Positions 11,379 to 22,545 of a DNA stretch of 64,000 nucleotides are shown here, in pieces. The notes beneath the pieces were generated by a model. It saw only the letters and a program-made list of their open reading frames with translations, made no database searches and was not told where the DNA came from. A program made the position numbers and the translations under genes. The stretch's first letter is position 1. Every line of letters begins with the position of its first letter. This DNA comes from Tipula vernalis (lineage: Eukaryota > Arthropoda > Insecta > Diptera > Tipulidae), in the NCBI GenBank assembly GCA_958295665.1, contig OY282560.1, positions 27,827,992 through 27,891,991 on the forward strand. Direction: 5' to 3'.

Positions 11379-12798
11379 CTTTAATTTCGATATACTCCAA
11401 AATTCCGGCTTCCCTCGGGATTATTTGAATCTGTTAAATAGTCTTAATTTATCCGTACACAATACTGTGGCACCAACGTTTTCTTGTCCAACCGCTAGCG
11501 GGGCCTCTTATTCCCTTATTGATCATATCATCTCTTTTACTAATAACTCTATTTGTTTTTTCAATCAGTTGTCTCTCGGTATGGGATCCCATCATGATCT
11601 TTTAGTTTTTTCTGTAAACTCTTACTCTCCACCTAAACCTAAGAGTTTTAGCTTTAGAGATTTTTTTAGTACAGACAATTCCCGCCTTTACTTAGTTTGT
11701 AACTCAGTTTTTTCGGAGGATATTTTTTGCCTTAGTTCTGCAACTAGCCAAATAGAATTTTTCAACTCGTATATTAGTTTGGTGTTTAATAGTTGCGTTC
11801 CGCTTAAAAAGGTTACTTGCAAAGCAAAATCTCCGCCTTGGTTGTCTCAGGAAATTTCGAATGCCATAAATATTAGAGTTAGTAAATATCGTGTATGGAA
11901 AAGGTGTCCTAATAGTCAGTCTCATTTAGATTACAAGCAGGCTCGTAACAGAGTTGTAGGGTTAATTCGAATTACTAAACGTAATTTTTTCAAGGACAAG
12001 TTAGACTCCTCTCTTCCTCCCAAGGTTTTCTGGCGTAATGTTCGTAATTTAGGCCTAGGTAAATGCAAGATTAGTTCAAGTGGGGATTTCAAACCCAATG
12101 AAATTAATAGTTATTTTTGCTCTAGTCTGAACTCGGGCAGTAGTTCCGTCGATTTGTTCTCTAACGCGTCCTCTAATTCGTTTTCGTTTTCAAATATTTC
12201 TCTCGAGGATTTACAATCTGCTATTTGGAAGGTTAAATCGGAATCTTCTGGTCTGGATAACGTCAATTTAAAATTCGTTAAGGTAGTTTTCCCTTTCGTC
12301 TCAAAATACTTGTTACATATCTTCAATTTTATTCTCACGTCCTCTTCCTATCCAGATCAGTGGAAGCTAAGTAAAATAATCCCGATTCCAAAGATCAGTA
12401 ATCCTTTAGAGCTATCCCATTTTCGGCCAATTAGCATTTTAAGTTCTCTCTCTAAGGCTTTCGAGATAGTTGTTAAAAATCAAATTCAATCGCATTTACA
12501 TAGCAATAGTTTAATTAGTTGCTTCCAATCTGGGTTTAGAAAATTTCATAGTACTTCTACTGCGTTATTAAATGTATGTGATGATATTAGGCGTAATATG
12601 AATAATAGGGAATTAACTTCTTTAACTTTGTTAGATTTTTCTAAGGCCTTTGATTCTATTAATCACAGAATTCTTTTTAATAAACGGTTATCTCAGTTTA
12701 GATTTTCGCTTTCTGCTGCCAAATTGATTTTTAACTATCTTTCTAATCGTTCTCAGGCAGTTTTTTCGACAATTCCTTGTCTGATTTTCTTCCTGTAA
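11365..12798 (+). pseudogene. LINE ORF2, endonuclease C-terminus and RT N-terminal half
   Basis: The 477-residue open frame starts KSGDFNFDIL, the endonuclease GDFN motif, and includes GSHHDLLVF, the SDH-type motif with Ser-Asp altered to Ser-His. The RT begins with FRPISILSSLSKAFE (about 12420) and has FQSGFRKFHSTSTALL and LLDFSKAFDSINH, which carries the first catalytic Asp. A frameshift near 12780-12795 separates it from the YADD half. The ATG at 11365 is not a true start; the frame simply resumes after an indel. Confidence 0.9.
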
Positions 12799-13712
12799 TT
12801 TCCGGCGTGGCTCAGGGTTCAGTGCTGGGTCCTCTATTATTTTCAATGTACATAAATGACATAGAAACCTCCATTCAACATTGTTCATTTCATATTTTCG
12901 CTGATGACGTTCAAATTTATAGAAATAGTCGTTTAGATCAGGATTCTATTGTTAGGAATATTTCTCTGATAAATGAAGATTTAAGTAATATCGTTAGCTG
13001 GTCGGTCTCTAACAGGCTCGTTTTAAACGCGAATAAATCTCAGTCGATTACAATTTATGAAAAATCGTTAGATACCTCGTCCTTTCCTGGTATTTTTCTG
13101 CAGGGTTCGCTAATTGAATATTCAAATACTGTTAGGGATTTAGGCTTAGTTATTAATAAAACTCTTACTTGGGGTGACCATTTAGTTACTATTAGTAAGA
13201 AGGTCTTTGGCATGCTTAGTTGTTTGTATAAAATGGTTGGATTTTCTGATAGTCAGTTTAGGAAAAAATTATTTTTGTCTTATCTTCTTCCTCATTTTAT
13301 TTACGGTGATATAGATTTATTCGGTATGCTTCAGGAAAATATGAATGTTCTCCAAAGATGTTTCAATTCTTGTACCAGGTTTATTTTTGGTATTAGGAAG
13401 TTCGATCATATTTCTGCCTACTCCAGCCTTGTTTTAGAATATAGTTTATCTATTTTTTACGAATTTCACGTTTGTCTTTTTATTTTTAAACTTCTCAAAG
13501 CTAAGGAGCCTTGTTATCTATATAGGAAATTAATGTTTAGTGGGTTTCATTCCTCTAACTTCCGCCTAATTCCGGCTAAAAATTGTTGTAGGTCGGTAAA
13601 CACGTCATTTTATGTTAAGGGAGTTTCCCTTTGGAATTCAATTCCGTTGGAAATTAAGAGATTAGGATCGGCAAAATTATTTAGGTCAAAATTTTTGGAG
13701 TGGCGTGATTGA
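12777..13712 (+). pseudogene. LINE RT catalytic half and C-terminal domain
   Basis: It contains GVAQGSVLGPLLFSMYINDI and FADDVQIY (about 12897), the RT block with both catalytic aspartates, then WSVSNRLVLNANKSQ and DLGLVINKTLTW. The C-terminal region is typical of CR1/L2-type ORF2. It ends with TGA at 13710-13712. It is in the same frame as the endonuclease fragment, with one +1 and one compensating shift between them, so few lesions would have inactivated the parent. Confidence 0.9.
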
Positions 13713-13995
13713 TGGGCAATACGTAGTTTTTTTAATGTATTTTTATTAACTTTGTTATTTTTGTTAATTTTTAATATTATTTCACCTCGTGCTGTACATT
13801 TTATTGTAAATGAGCTACTGCTCAAAATAGAATGTGTAAGCATGAGGTGGAAATTGTTTGAAAAAATTTAAGAGGTTTTTATGCCTAATGGAAGCAACTT
13901 CTTTTTTCTTTTTTTGTTTCGATTGCTTTGTTTCCATATGTGCTTTTCCTTTTAATACTAAATTATTTATAAAATACTATAAATAAATAAATAAA

Positions 13996-14206
13996 TTGTA
14001 AAGGCTTATATACAAGTATAAGTTGTTTATAATTAATAAATGTTTTAATTTTATTTTTGAATAAACCGTTTTTGTTTTGTTTTTGGTTAATCTTTCTTAT
14101 AACGAACATGATTCATTATAACCGAATATTTGATTAAAACGAACAGCTGGCTATAGTGAACCAAAAATTACGTCCCTTGAGTGTTCGCTATAAGCGAATT
14201 CTACTA
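13996..14206 (+). mobile_element. 3' end and terminal inverted repeat of the pogo-like transposon
   Basis: After the LINE tail comes an AATAAA-containing stretch (about 14060) and then sequence whose reverse complement reads GTAGAATTCGCTTATAGCGA, ending at about 14204. This resembles pogo/Tigger terminal repeats, which have the CAG-TA-AATTCGCTTA form. It ends where repeat block X resumes, flanked by TA. Together with 10380-10580 it is a split pogo element; its left terminus was not found. Confidence 0.65.
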
Positions 14207-15470
14207 TCCTTTTCCAAAACGTGTTTCCACCGACCATCATTCAAGTAGATGAAACAGAACGTGATTCAGTAGATGCAACAGAATGTGGTTCATTTGAATG
14301 GCCTAAAACGAAAATCTTGCAACTCAATGCTCTGACGATCTCTAAATATATCGGTAAAGCATCACAAATTTCGAAAATAATTTTAAAAATATCAAGAATT
14401 TTCAAATAATCTTAAAAATGTCGAATTTTCAAAGTGTCTTGAACATTCTTGAAAGTTCCTAAATAACAAATTAACCGTAAATGTTGTTAAAAAATTGTAT
14501 AAGCATTGGGTCTTAAGTTAATTTTTAAAGTTGAGCCTTTTTCATACTTTTAGGTTTTTGCTAAAATGTTTTATGTATATTTGTAAAAAATCAAGAAGCT
14601 TTTTTAACCAAACCATTTAACTCAGATATATGATTTTACAAAGCGGGACGGAATTTTGGCTAAAATTAAAAATATTTGTTTTCAAAGTTTATCGTCAATC
14701 ATCAAAAGCTTTTAGTTTTAAGAGGTTTTCAAACCAAACAATTTTACTACGAAACTTGATATTATAAAGAAATGTGGTAGTTTTAGATAAATTTAGAATA
14801 TTTGTTTTTAATGAGCTTTAAGCTTGATAATTAAATTATACGTTTTCGATTTGAACTTAACATTTGTGAGCCTTTTTATAATTTGAGGTTGTTGTTAAAA
14901 TGTTTTATGAATATAAATTATGTATTTGCAAAAATGTTGAACTTTTAGTTTTAGGAGCTTTCACGGATCGAACTTGTTTAACCCAAATCATTTACTATTT
15001 ATTCTGAAAGTTGATAGTTTAAAGAAAGATGAGATTTTGTAATAAATTTAGAATATTTCTTTTCAATGAGCTTTAAGCTTGACAAATAATTCATACTTTT
15101 TGGGTTTGAACTTAACATTTGTGAGCTTTTTTAATAATGTTAGGCTTTTAATAAAATGTTTTATAAGCATAAATTATCTTTTTGAAAAAATTGTGAAGAG
15201 CTTTAGTTTTAAGAGCTAACACATATCGAAGCTTTTTAAATCAATCATTTTACTTCGAAATTTGATATTACAAGTGATGACGGTATTCTGGGTAGGATTT
15301 AGAATATTTGTGTTCAATGTAAATTATTAAGAGCTTTTCAAACCAAACAAAAATCTTGCAACTCTATGCTATGACGAGTTCTAACTATATCGGTAAAGCA
15401 TCACAAATTTCGAATTTTCATAGTATCTTGAATATTCTTGAAAGTTCTCAAAAATAAAACTATCTATAGT
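14207..15470 (+). repeat. Diverged tandem repeat array, right part (blocks X, Y, partial X)
   Basis: Block X restarts at 14207 with CCTTTTCCAAAACGTGTTTC and is about 90% alike over long stretches to 9823-10330. Block Y follows at about 14796-15350 and matches 9035-9590. A partial X is at 15351-15450. The X-Y alternation shows the locus was tandemly repeated before the pogo element entered it. Confidence 0.75.
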
Positions 15471-16967
15471 GTGCAAAACCAAAGGAAATCCTTTACATGC
15501 TAATCACTGCCACGTACAACGTAAATAACCTGAAAATTCTTGAATAATTTTGAGTAACCTACAGGAGATTGGAGAAATATCGAAGTTTTGGCATAATATC
15601 TTTTAAACATCACCATTTAGATTTATATGTGTAACTCTGCAAGTTCTTAAAAATCTCAAAACCCCACGCAAATTTTGAAAAATTTCGAAAATTCGTGTAA
15701 ATATGAAATTATTGGTCAAGTTACTTAATATTACTAATACTACTAAGCAAGTTAAGGCTAAGTTCAACAAAACGAGATGATAGTTTAGCAAAGTTTCTTC
15801 CAAATCCAATTTACTAGAAATAAATCTTTCTGCCAATTTGCACTTTAATCTTAATCTGAGCTATATAATCTTAAATTTGAACTAATCAAGGAAATATCGT
15901 GCGCCCCCCGTAGTTGGGAGTGCTACGGGTACCCAGTTACGCCACGGATGTGTATTCATTGCTGTTATTCATATGATGTTACAGATTATTCCAAAATATA
16001 GAAGATGTTTGGTAATTCTTCGAGTTACTGCCAATTTTCCAGATGGCTTAAGATTTTTAGGATTTATTGAAAATTGTTCAAAGTTAAGCTAAAATAACTA
16101 AGGTAGCAGGCCTGCAATATCATACCTTGGCTAATTTTTTTTTTGTTAGTCAGTTGAAACAATGTTTGTTTTAAATAATGTAAAAGACCTTTAAAACTGT
16201 GCTTATCAAGTATCAAGTTGATTTATTCTAGATTCCGTTCCGCCTCCACAAATTTAAACCAAGAAAGGAAAATTGATGTTGGAAAAAAAATGTTAATAAT
16301 AATTTGTTTTTCAACACTTGGTTATTTAAATAGCAATCGACGCAAAAAGAGCTTAAAATATTGCTCAAGAAGAGGATTAAAGTTGTGCTTAGGGTTTCTT
16401 TCTTCTTAACCCTCGCCACATACATAACGGTACAATTGTACCTCTGCCGCTTATTAACATTGTAAAATTATGCCGTTGGGCGAGAGTTGATATGTTTGCA
16501 CAACCGTAGACACAAGCCAGTACATTTTTTATTTTGATTGAAACTAAGAAGAAAAGAAAATTTTTATGATGATGTAACAAGCTTTTGGTTGAAGAGACAC
16601 TAATAATAATTTGCTCTTTTATTTTATTCCCACTTACATATCCTCAGTTGAAATTGCTTTTTTTCTCTAATTAAACAGCAAATGTAAGTTTTTGCGTGTG
16701 GCAGTTTAATGTAAGGAAATAAAACAAAAAATGTAGGTTGCGTAAAGTAGCAACTCGTAAAGGAATAAGGTTCGCTGAAAAAGTTGATAGTGAAATTATT
16801 TAGAATTTCTTTACGTATGCAACACATCGATTGTATCAATGGACCAACCGTCTCCGTAACGGGTTACGTAGACAAGTAAATCCAAAGATAATAATAAACA
16901 AAACCGTACAGAACTCCACGAATCACCTTTACACCCTAAAAAAGTAGCTAACCGGATTTGAAATTTA
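15471..16967. other. Intron stretch, nothing firmly recognised
   Basis: AT-rich with many small frames but no domain. It includes a GC-richer patch at 15900-15955 and a short inverted repeat at 16409-16489 with a perfect palindrome, GGTACAATTGTACC, at 16429-16442. Confidence 0.45.
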
Positions 16968-17084
16968 TTTATTTTTTTTTTTTTAATATTTAATATATTA
17001 CCTCCAGTGGTATACAATCGGCAACAATAATTTAAATCAAAAAATGAAAAGTATATACATAATGAAATAAAAACAATAAAATGC

Positions 17085-18334
17085 CTATAAGATCTTAAAA
17101 AGTTCACGTCTAAACGAATCTCTAGTCAAATTAAAATCAAAAACATTGTATGAATAATTGAAAAGTCGAGACATGGTCAAGGCTGGCTCCGAAAGTTGAT
17201 ATTTTGTTGAGCCAGAATCGATTAGTAAAAAACCATCACGACGACGCAGACAACGTTCAGGAGCATAAATATTGAGTCGTGCGAGTAATTCAGCACAATC
17301 AATACGATACATTAAAATGTCGCGAACAAATAAAACGCAAGCCGCCCGACGCTGTTCTAAACGCTGTAATCTCAAAAGGTTGCAGCGCTCATGATAATGT
17401 GGAATAGCATAATTATTCTCTTCTTCTTATGAAACCCAACATCATATAAGCCATTGCTATAACAGAATCAATGTGCCTCACAAACGTCAGATCGGAAGAA
17501 AATACTACCCCAAGATCGGACATATACTCTACCCTTTCCACGACTTCATTAAACAGCGAATACCCATGAAATACCGGAGAGCGAATGCGATAGAAAGAAA
17601 TAGTTTTACATTTCGCTATATTCAGGGACAATTTGTTGTTAGCCGACCAGACACAAAATGTGTCTAAATTCCTTTGCAACATAAGACAGTCAGATACACT
17701 ACAAATTGGTGCAAATATTTTCAAATCGTCTGCATACAGCAGGCAATGCGCGAACTCAAAGCACTGAACAACATCATTAATAAACAGTGAAAAAAGAAGA
17801 GGTCAAATATGACTTCCCTGTGTGACACCAGAGGACGAACTAAAACTGAAGACGAGTCATAGATCTTAATATACTGCCATCGAGCCGAAAGATAAGATTG
17901 AAGCCACTTAGTTGGAATGAATTGACAGTTCAATTTCCCAAGCTTATTGATAAGTATCAAATGATCAATCTTATCAAAAGCCTTTGAGAAGTCCGTGTAC
18001 ACAACATCCAGTTGTTGCCTGATTGCAATACTGCTATGTAAGTGCCCACAAAACGAAATCAGGTTGGTAACTGTGAATCTTCCAGGATAAAAGCCATGTT
18101 GAGCAGGACAGATTAACGATTTCAAATGAAAAAATACAAATTTTTGTACCAATGCTTCGAATAGTTTCGGTATAGCAGAGAGTATAACGATTCCACGGTA
18201 ATTGCTGATTTCATACCTTTTGCACGATTTGTAAGTCGGGCGAATGAAGGAAATCTTCCAAGGTTCCGGGAAAACCCCTGTACGGAGGCTTTCATTAAAA
18301 ATAAACGCGAGAGGAACAGCTTAACCATCTGCAC
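17085..18334 (-). pseudogene. LINE reverse transcriptase, multiple frame breaks
   Basis: Motifs in order on the minus strand: GVFPEPWKISFIRPTYKSCK, YRGIVILSAIPKLFEALV, HGFYPGRFTVTNL, VVYTDFSKAFDKIDH (first catalytic Asp), SGVTQGSHI followed by a stop, then FINDVVQCFEF and LLYADDLKIF (catalytic YADD, about 17730-17760). LNIAKCKTISF and MSDLGVVFSSDL follow, then the C-terminal region to 17085. All three RT aspartates are preserved despite about four frame interruptions. Confidence 0.88.
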
Positions 18335-18395
18335 AGTTTTTCATAAGGATGGGGGGAATGCCGTCATGTCCTGAGCCCTTATTTACGTCAAGTCG

Positions 18396-18908
18396 CTACA
18401 AACTATCGGAGATCTCATCTACAGAAAACCTCAACAGACTAAATTCCGAATAGTCACTAGATTTAGTAATAGTAGTATGAGATTGCTCATAGACAGACTT
18501 AAAATAATTGGCAAATAAATTACAGATATCCGAGGGCCGACTTGCAGATGTGTTCTGATAAATCATAGGTGACGGAAATCCAACAACATTTCTTTTGCTG
18601 TTAATGAAATTCCAGAAATTTTTAGGATTAGTAGTAAGATCTTCTTCAATCTGCAAAATATAATTATTATAAAGGAACCGGTTTAAAATTCGAAACTCCA
18701 CACGGGCTGCATTGAACCCAGAGTAAAACTTATCCCCATGTACGCTATATAATACATGAAGTTTATTACGACGCTTCTCGAGTAGCACAAGTTTATCATT
18801 ATACCATGGCTCACGAAATTGCGGTTTGTCTTTTACCTTCGGAACAAACATGTCGATGCCAGCCATGATCCGCTCGTCCAGCAAAGGGACAATCTTGTTC
18901 AAGTCCAC
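18396..18908 (-). pseudogene. LINE ORF2 linker between endonuclease and RT
   Basis: The frame contains PWYNDKLVLLEKRRNKLH and NPKNFWNFINSKR, conserved in the stretch preceding the RT in CR1/Jockey-type ORF2 proteins, and ends in FADYF-like FANYFKSVYE. It is interrupted from the RT frame by a stop near 18396. Confidence 0.8.
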
Positions 18909-19019
18909 TCCTCGTTGAACAAAGCTCCAGTCCGAATTGGCTACAAATTCGTTTAAGGAGACATAATCTGCACATCCAAAATTAAAATGAAAACCATTAT
19001 TGTAAGTAAAATTAGTAAC

Positions 19020-19570
19020 TCACTTTTCATGAAATATATTTATCATAATAGGAGTGTGGTAAATGCTCGCACAGCCAGTGAAATCCTCACAAGATGAAAT
19101 CTCCGAATGTAAAATATCAGTAGCGAAAACCAGGTCCAAAAACTTGCTGCAGCTGTTAGACACTCTGTTTTGTTGAGTGGTAGCAATGCTCGCAAAATAT
19201 TCTATCGTATGTAACACCCTTTCGTCTGTAGAAGACAAAGTAAAAACTCCATCAACATCGAACCAAATAGCATCACGAAGATTAAAGTCGTCAACAAACA
19301 TAAGGTGTTCGCCAGCACTTACCAAAATTAACACAATTGAATCAACAAAATTAGTAATCTCCACATAATAATCCAAGTTTGAGCCACTAGCAATATATAC
19401 AGCGACCACGATCACGGAGGAATGGGCGACCTTTACACGGACTGCCATAATATCTAGTTGAGAATGACAAGCGATCATCTCGTTCAAAATCGAACACTTC
19501 ACAGCAATCAGCACTCCCCCACCTTTCATGCTGGTTCCGAAGTTATAACGGTCTTTCCTAATTGTCGTGG
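19020..19570 (-). pseudogene. LINE endonuclease domain
   Basis: The frame reads RKDRYNFGTSMKGGGVLIAV from about 19570, extending upstream of the Met at 19529. This is the usual R(K/R)DR...GGGV(L/A)IAV endonuclease block. The GDFN motif reads VDDFN, and the SDH motif is altered to IYHTPI. These changes suggest a relaxed or dead nuclease. The N-terminal Glu motif lies further upstream and was not found. Confidence 0.82.
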
Positions 19571-19600
19571 GGGTTAAGTTGCCTTAAGCACGGACGAAGT

Positions 19601-21249
19601 AAAGGTTACTCTTTTAGCGTCAAAACGAAGAGTAGCCCCGTTAAAGAAATTAACCATCTCAAGGTTAGAATTATCTGGAAAGGTTTTGTTAACAAGTCTA
19701 TATAAAATCGTACAACAGTCATTTAAAACAACAGTTTATAGAAGGATTCAAACAACGTCCTCCAACGTTCGAAAATCTATCGCACCCAAGAAGAAGTGAC
19801 GAAAAATAAAATAATAACTTAACCATCGATGGTTAGCTTTCTATTAACGCCTGGGATAAATAATCATCACTTAAAACCAAACACCTGGTGCACTAACGCC
19901 AAGCGAATTAAGAAATAGCCGGAACAGAATAATTGCGTACATTCAAACATCAGAGTTCCATAAAAAAGAAAATCTTCAGAGAGCTGTTATTGCTTGGACC
20001 AGAAAAGCTCTATATCCAATTTTTTTGCCTATACACCATCATCAGCTAGTGTTCAGTTACATAACAAAGCAAGATTGAATCACAAATGCCAAACTCAGAA
20101 AAAACACAAATAATGGGAGGAATATTTTCAGTAAGAGTGAAACCATGACTGTCTGACACAGAAATTAAACATGGCTGGCCTTATCCGAATTAAATCTTAA
20201 GAATGGCGCAGTGAAAAGATGTATGAAGCTCAAATAGCGGTATTGTGTGTAGTCATAAAGGCAGTGTACTTAAAACTCAGAAGATTTAAGGCTCAGGATC
20301 AGGCAAATGATTGAACTTTATTAATTTTTTTGTTGAATGTTAATTAATTCATGTAATTTCTAATATGCTTCAGGTGATTAGACCATTTTAAGTGTGTTTC
20401 GACTAACACGAGAAGTTGTAAGGTTCCAATTATCACTTCATCATAATATTTTGGCGGTTTGGATATTGAATATCGAGTTCGGTAATATTTTTATGATTCC
20501 TATGTCATAAAAGGTAAACAAATAAAGTTTACTTTCTGGTTGTAAACTCGGACTGAGCTTGGTCCGACCAACGACATCTATTTTAAATGGTAAAACAAAA
20601 ATCCGAAACCAAATTCCAAACAAAACACCAATATCTACCATAAAGTTTTAAATTTAAATTATCATGAATGAAATTATTTTTCATTAAAGCTTATTATCTT
20701 TGGACATGAAACAAATCGAAAATAAATTTATTTTATTACCTTTTATGACATAGGAATCATAAAAATATTACCGAACTCGATATTCAGAGACCCATCGCAA
20801 ATAATAAAAAACTCTTAAAGACGTATCTTTCGTCACCGTCTCCTCGTACACCACTATAGTATTAAATAAATCCAAAGTGTTCATACGGAATTAAAAAAAA
20901 AATTGTTGAACTTTACCCTACCTCTCCAGTATTACCTAACTCAGAGGATTTACTGAATTACCGCTATTAATGAAACCTAAAATAGAACCATATTCTGAAA
21001 TAGATGAATTTAAAATTTAGTCACCGGATCTAAACTTGACTGATATATTTTTTTTAAAAGATCAACGAGTGAACTATCCTGTAGTAGATCATAACGATAC
21101 CTACTCATAGCTATACAAACCTTAACTAAAACTTTTAGTTTTTAAGTATATTACATATTAAGTACAAAAAAAACAATAATGTTTATGTGGAAAATAAAAA
21201 AAATCAATTTATCTTACTGTATGATCCAAACAAATAATTTTGAAATGTT
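19601..21249. other. Intron stretch with a 50-bp perfect inverted repeat
   Basis: The part next to 19600 may be 5' sequence of the LINE to its left. Otherwise I see no coding domain. The notable element is the hairpin-forming repeat at 20467-20786. Confidence 0.45.
20467..20786. repeat. Perfect 50-bp inverted repeat (hairpin)
   Basis: 20467-20516 and 20737-20786 are exact reverse complements over 50 bp, with a 220-bp loop. The arms include ATCGAGTTCGGTAATATTT and its complement. Perfect identity in a decayed intron suggests a recent origin, perhaps a non-autonomous transposon or inverted duplication. Confidence 0.85.
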
Positions 21250-21603
21250 CATTCCGGTGCGAAATCTTTCGTATGGAAAACTGCTAACTCTTTTCCATTC
21301 ATATGTTCTGAAAGGTAAACATTACAACCTATTTGTGTTTTAATTTTGCATTTTACTCGCTTTGCTAATTTTGACGAAAAACTCTTGGATGCATCGGATA
21401 ATTGAAAATGCTTCTTCCAAACGACATCTCCTATTGAAAATGTATGTGTCCGTGTTCTCAGATTATAATAATAAGCGGCTTTCTGATGCGCCCTTTCCAG
21501 ATTTTTCTTTACGGTAGCCTTTAAATTTGCAAAATCTTCTAATTTCTTTATTCGAGTTGGTATATCAATTTCATCTTCATTTACATAATCTGGACTTTCG
21601 ATG
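21250..21603 (-). pseudogene. Gypsy integrase C-terminal domain, separated by frameshift
   Basis: After the core frame ends at KVQIM, an adjacent frame continues IESPDYVNEDEIDIPTRI, then LERAHQKAAYYYNLRTR, FSIGDVVWKKHFQLSD and AVFHTKDFAPE before a stop. GD-VW followed by KL-(aliphatic) blocks is the GPY/F-type C-terminal region of Gypsy integrases. A single indel near 21600 accounts for the break. Confidence 0.85.
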
Positions 21604-22540
21604 CTCCAATATCATATCCGTAGTGGTACATCTCACGTCCAAAGTTTAAAAAATATGGAGTAAAACCTGTCGACTCGTGGTTTGCAGTCCGTAGAGCGCA
21701 ACCAATTTTGTGAAGTTCTTTGTCCCAATCTTTGTGATTATCTTTAAGATAGGTACGAATAGAGGTGATTACAACGCGATTAACCCTTTCTGCTGGATTA
21801 TTTTGCGGATGATAGCGTGCATTGCGATAATGCCGCACTCCGTTTTCTTGTAAAAAGGATTGAAACTGATGTGAAATGAACTGTGGTCCGTTATCTGATA
21901 TAAGTGTTTCGGGGGTACCAAATAACAAAAATACATTTTGTGCTAAAATTTTAATTGTGTTAGATGTTTCCGAATTTCTTAATGGGAACAGTAATACAAA
22001 CTTTGTAAAGATATCCACCACCAGAAATATATATGCATTTCCCTGCTTGGATCTCGTAAGAGGTCCAAGAAAATCGATTGCAATAACTGACCAGGGTTCG
22101 TGGGGAATCTTTGCTGCACCCATAGGGGATCTCACCATTGGAAATTCTTTTGATGCTTTGCATACTTCACATTTACGCACGTACTCTTTAACCATACTTG
22201 CCAATTTTGGCCAGTAATATTGGTCTTTAATACGGGCTATTGTCTTTTTAACGCCAAGATGAGCAGAAATTGCGCTGTCGTGACATGCTTCCAGAAACTT
22301 GATTCGATCTCCCAGTGGAACAACTAGTTTTACAACATCATCTTGGTAGTTTTTGTAAATATTTTCGTTAATTATTTTAAACGATGGATAATCTTGTGGT
22401 GAATTTTTAATTCCCGTTAGTAAATTTTCATACCACAAGTCGGTTCCAGGCGATAACACTTCAACCGCCATACTACGCGATAACGCATCCGGTGCAAGGT
22501 GAAATTCACCTTTTCTATGTTTAAGCTCAAACTGGTTATT
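21581..22540 (-). CDS. Gypsy integrase, zinc domain and intact DDE core (partial)
   Basis: Open for about 300 residues. HDSAISAHLGVKKTIARI and CEVCKAS form the HHCC zinc-binding motif. The core has IAIDFLGPL (Asp), LISDNGPQF (Asp) and NNPAERVNR (Glu), with the usual spacing, so all three metal-binding residues are present. HESTGFTPYFLNFGRE follows. The Met at 22471 is only the first Met; the frame runs upstream into RNase H. In a complete element this enzyme would insert the cDNA into the host genome. It is a fragment of an incomplete element and is antisense to the RGK gene. Confidence 0.9.
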   Translation of the reverse strand, partial: NNQFELKHRKGEFHLAPDALSRSMAVEVLSPGTDLWYENLLTGIKNSPQDYPSFKIINENIYKNYQDDVVKLVVPLGDRIKFLEACHDSAISAHLGVKKTIARIKDQYYWPKLASMVKEYVRKCEVCKASKEFPMVRSPMGAAKIPHEPWSVIAIDFLGPLTRSKQGNAYIFLVVDIFTKFVLLFPLRNSETSNTIKILAQNVFLLFGTPETLISDNGPQFISHQFQSFLQENGVRHYRNARYHPQNNPAERVNRVVITSIRTYLKDNHKDWDKELHKIGCALRTANHESTGFTPYFLNFGREMYHYGYDIGASKVQIM

Positions 22541-22545
22541 AATTG

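Larger units (their letters stand above)
10585..13995 (+). mobile_element. CR1/L2-group LINE inserted into a pogo-like transposon
   Basis: About 3.4 kb containing an apurinic endonuclease domain (10922-11610) and a reverse transcriptase (12360-13150) in + orientation. The FADDVQIY and LLDFSKAFDSINH motifs point to the CR1/L2/Daphne group rather than Jockey, though I cannot place the clade by eye. The 3' end is probably the (AAAT)n run at about 13978-13993, after a stop at 13710-13712. The 5' boundary is approximate. Only one stop and two frameshifts interrupt ORF2, so it is moderately young. Confidence 0.88.
16968..19600 (-). mobile_element. Jockey-superfamily-like LINE, endonuclease plus RT, degenerate
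   Basis: The element reads on the minus strand: endonuclease at about 19570-19020, linker at 18908-18396, RT at 18334-17410, and C-terminal region to 17085. A T-run at 16970-16985 is likely its poly(A) tail. Several stops and frameshifts break ORF2, but the motifs are in the right order, so it appears nearly full length over ORF2. The 5' end is not defined, and no target-site duplication was found. Confidence 0.87.
21250..22545 (-). mobile_element. Ty3/Gypsy retrotransposon, 3' half of pol
   Basis: On the minus strand this reads the C-terminal end of RNase H (HRKGEFHLAPDALSRS, about 22535-22480), the zinc-binding domain, an intact integrase core and a C-terminal GPY-like domain, ending at a stop near 21250. 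A frameshift near 21600 is the main lesion. The sequence right of 22545 is low-complexity AT DNA, so RT and gag are missing. No LTR was seen. Confidence 0.9.

Noticed and set aside
11704..12888. Minus-strand frames within the CR1/L2-like LINE
   Set aside because: Shadows of the + strand RT frame; no motif.
10374..14208. The two X-repeat copies as long terminal repeats of one LTR retrotransposon
   Set aside because: X and Y blocks also occur outside this interval, and the intervening DNA is a LINE plus pogo remnants, not gag-pol.
15900..15955. GC-rich patch as a tRNA or other structured RNA gene
   Set aside because: No cloverleaf, anticodon arm or A/B-box pair could be found.
21876..22217. 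113-residue + strand frame
   Set aside because: Shadow of the Gypsy integrase on the opposite strand.
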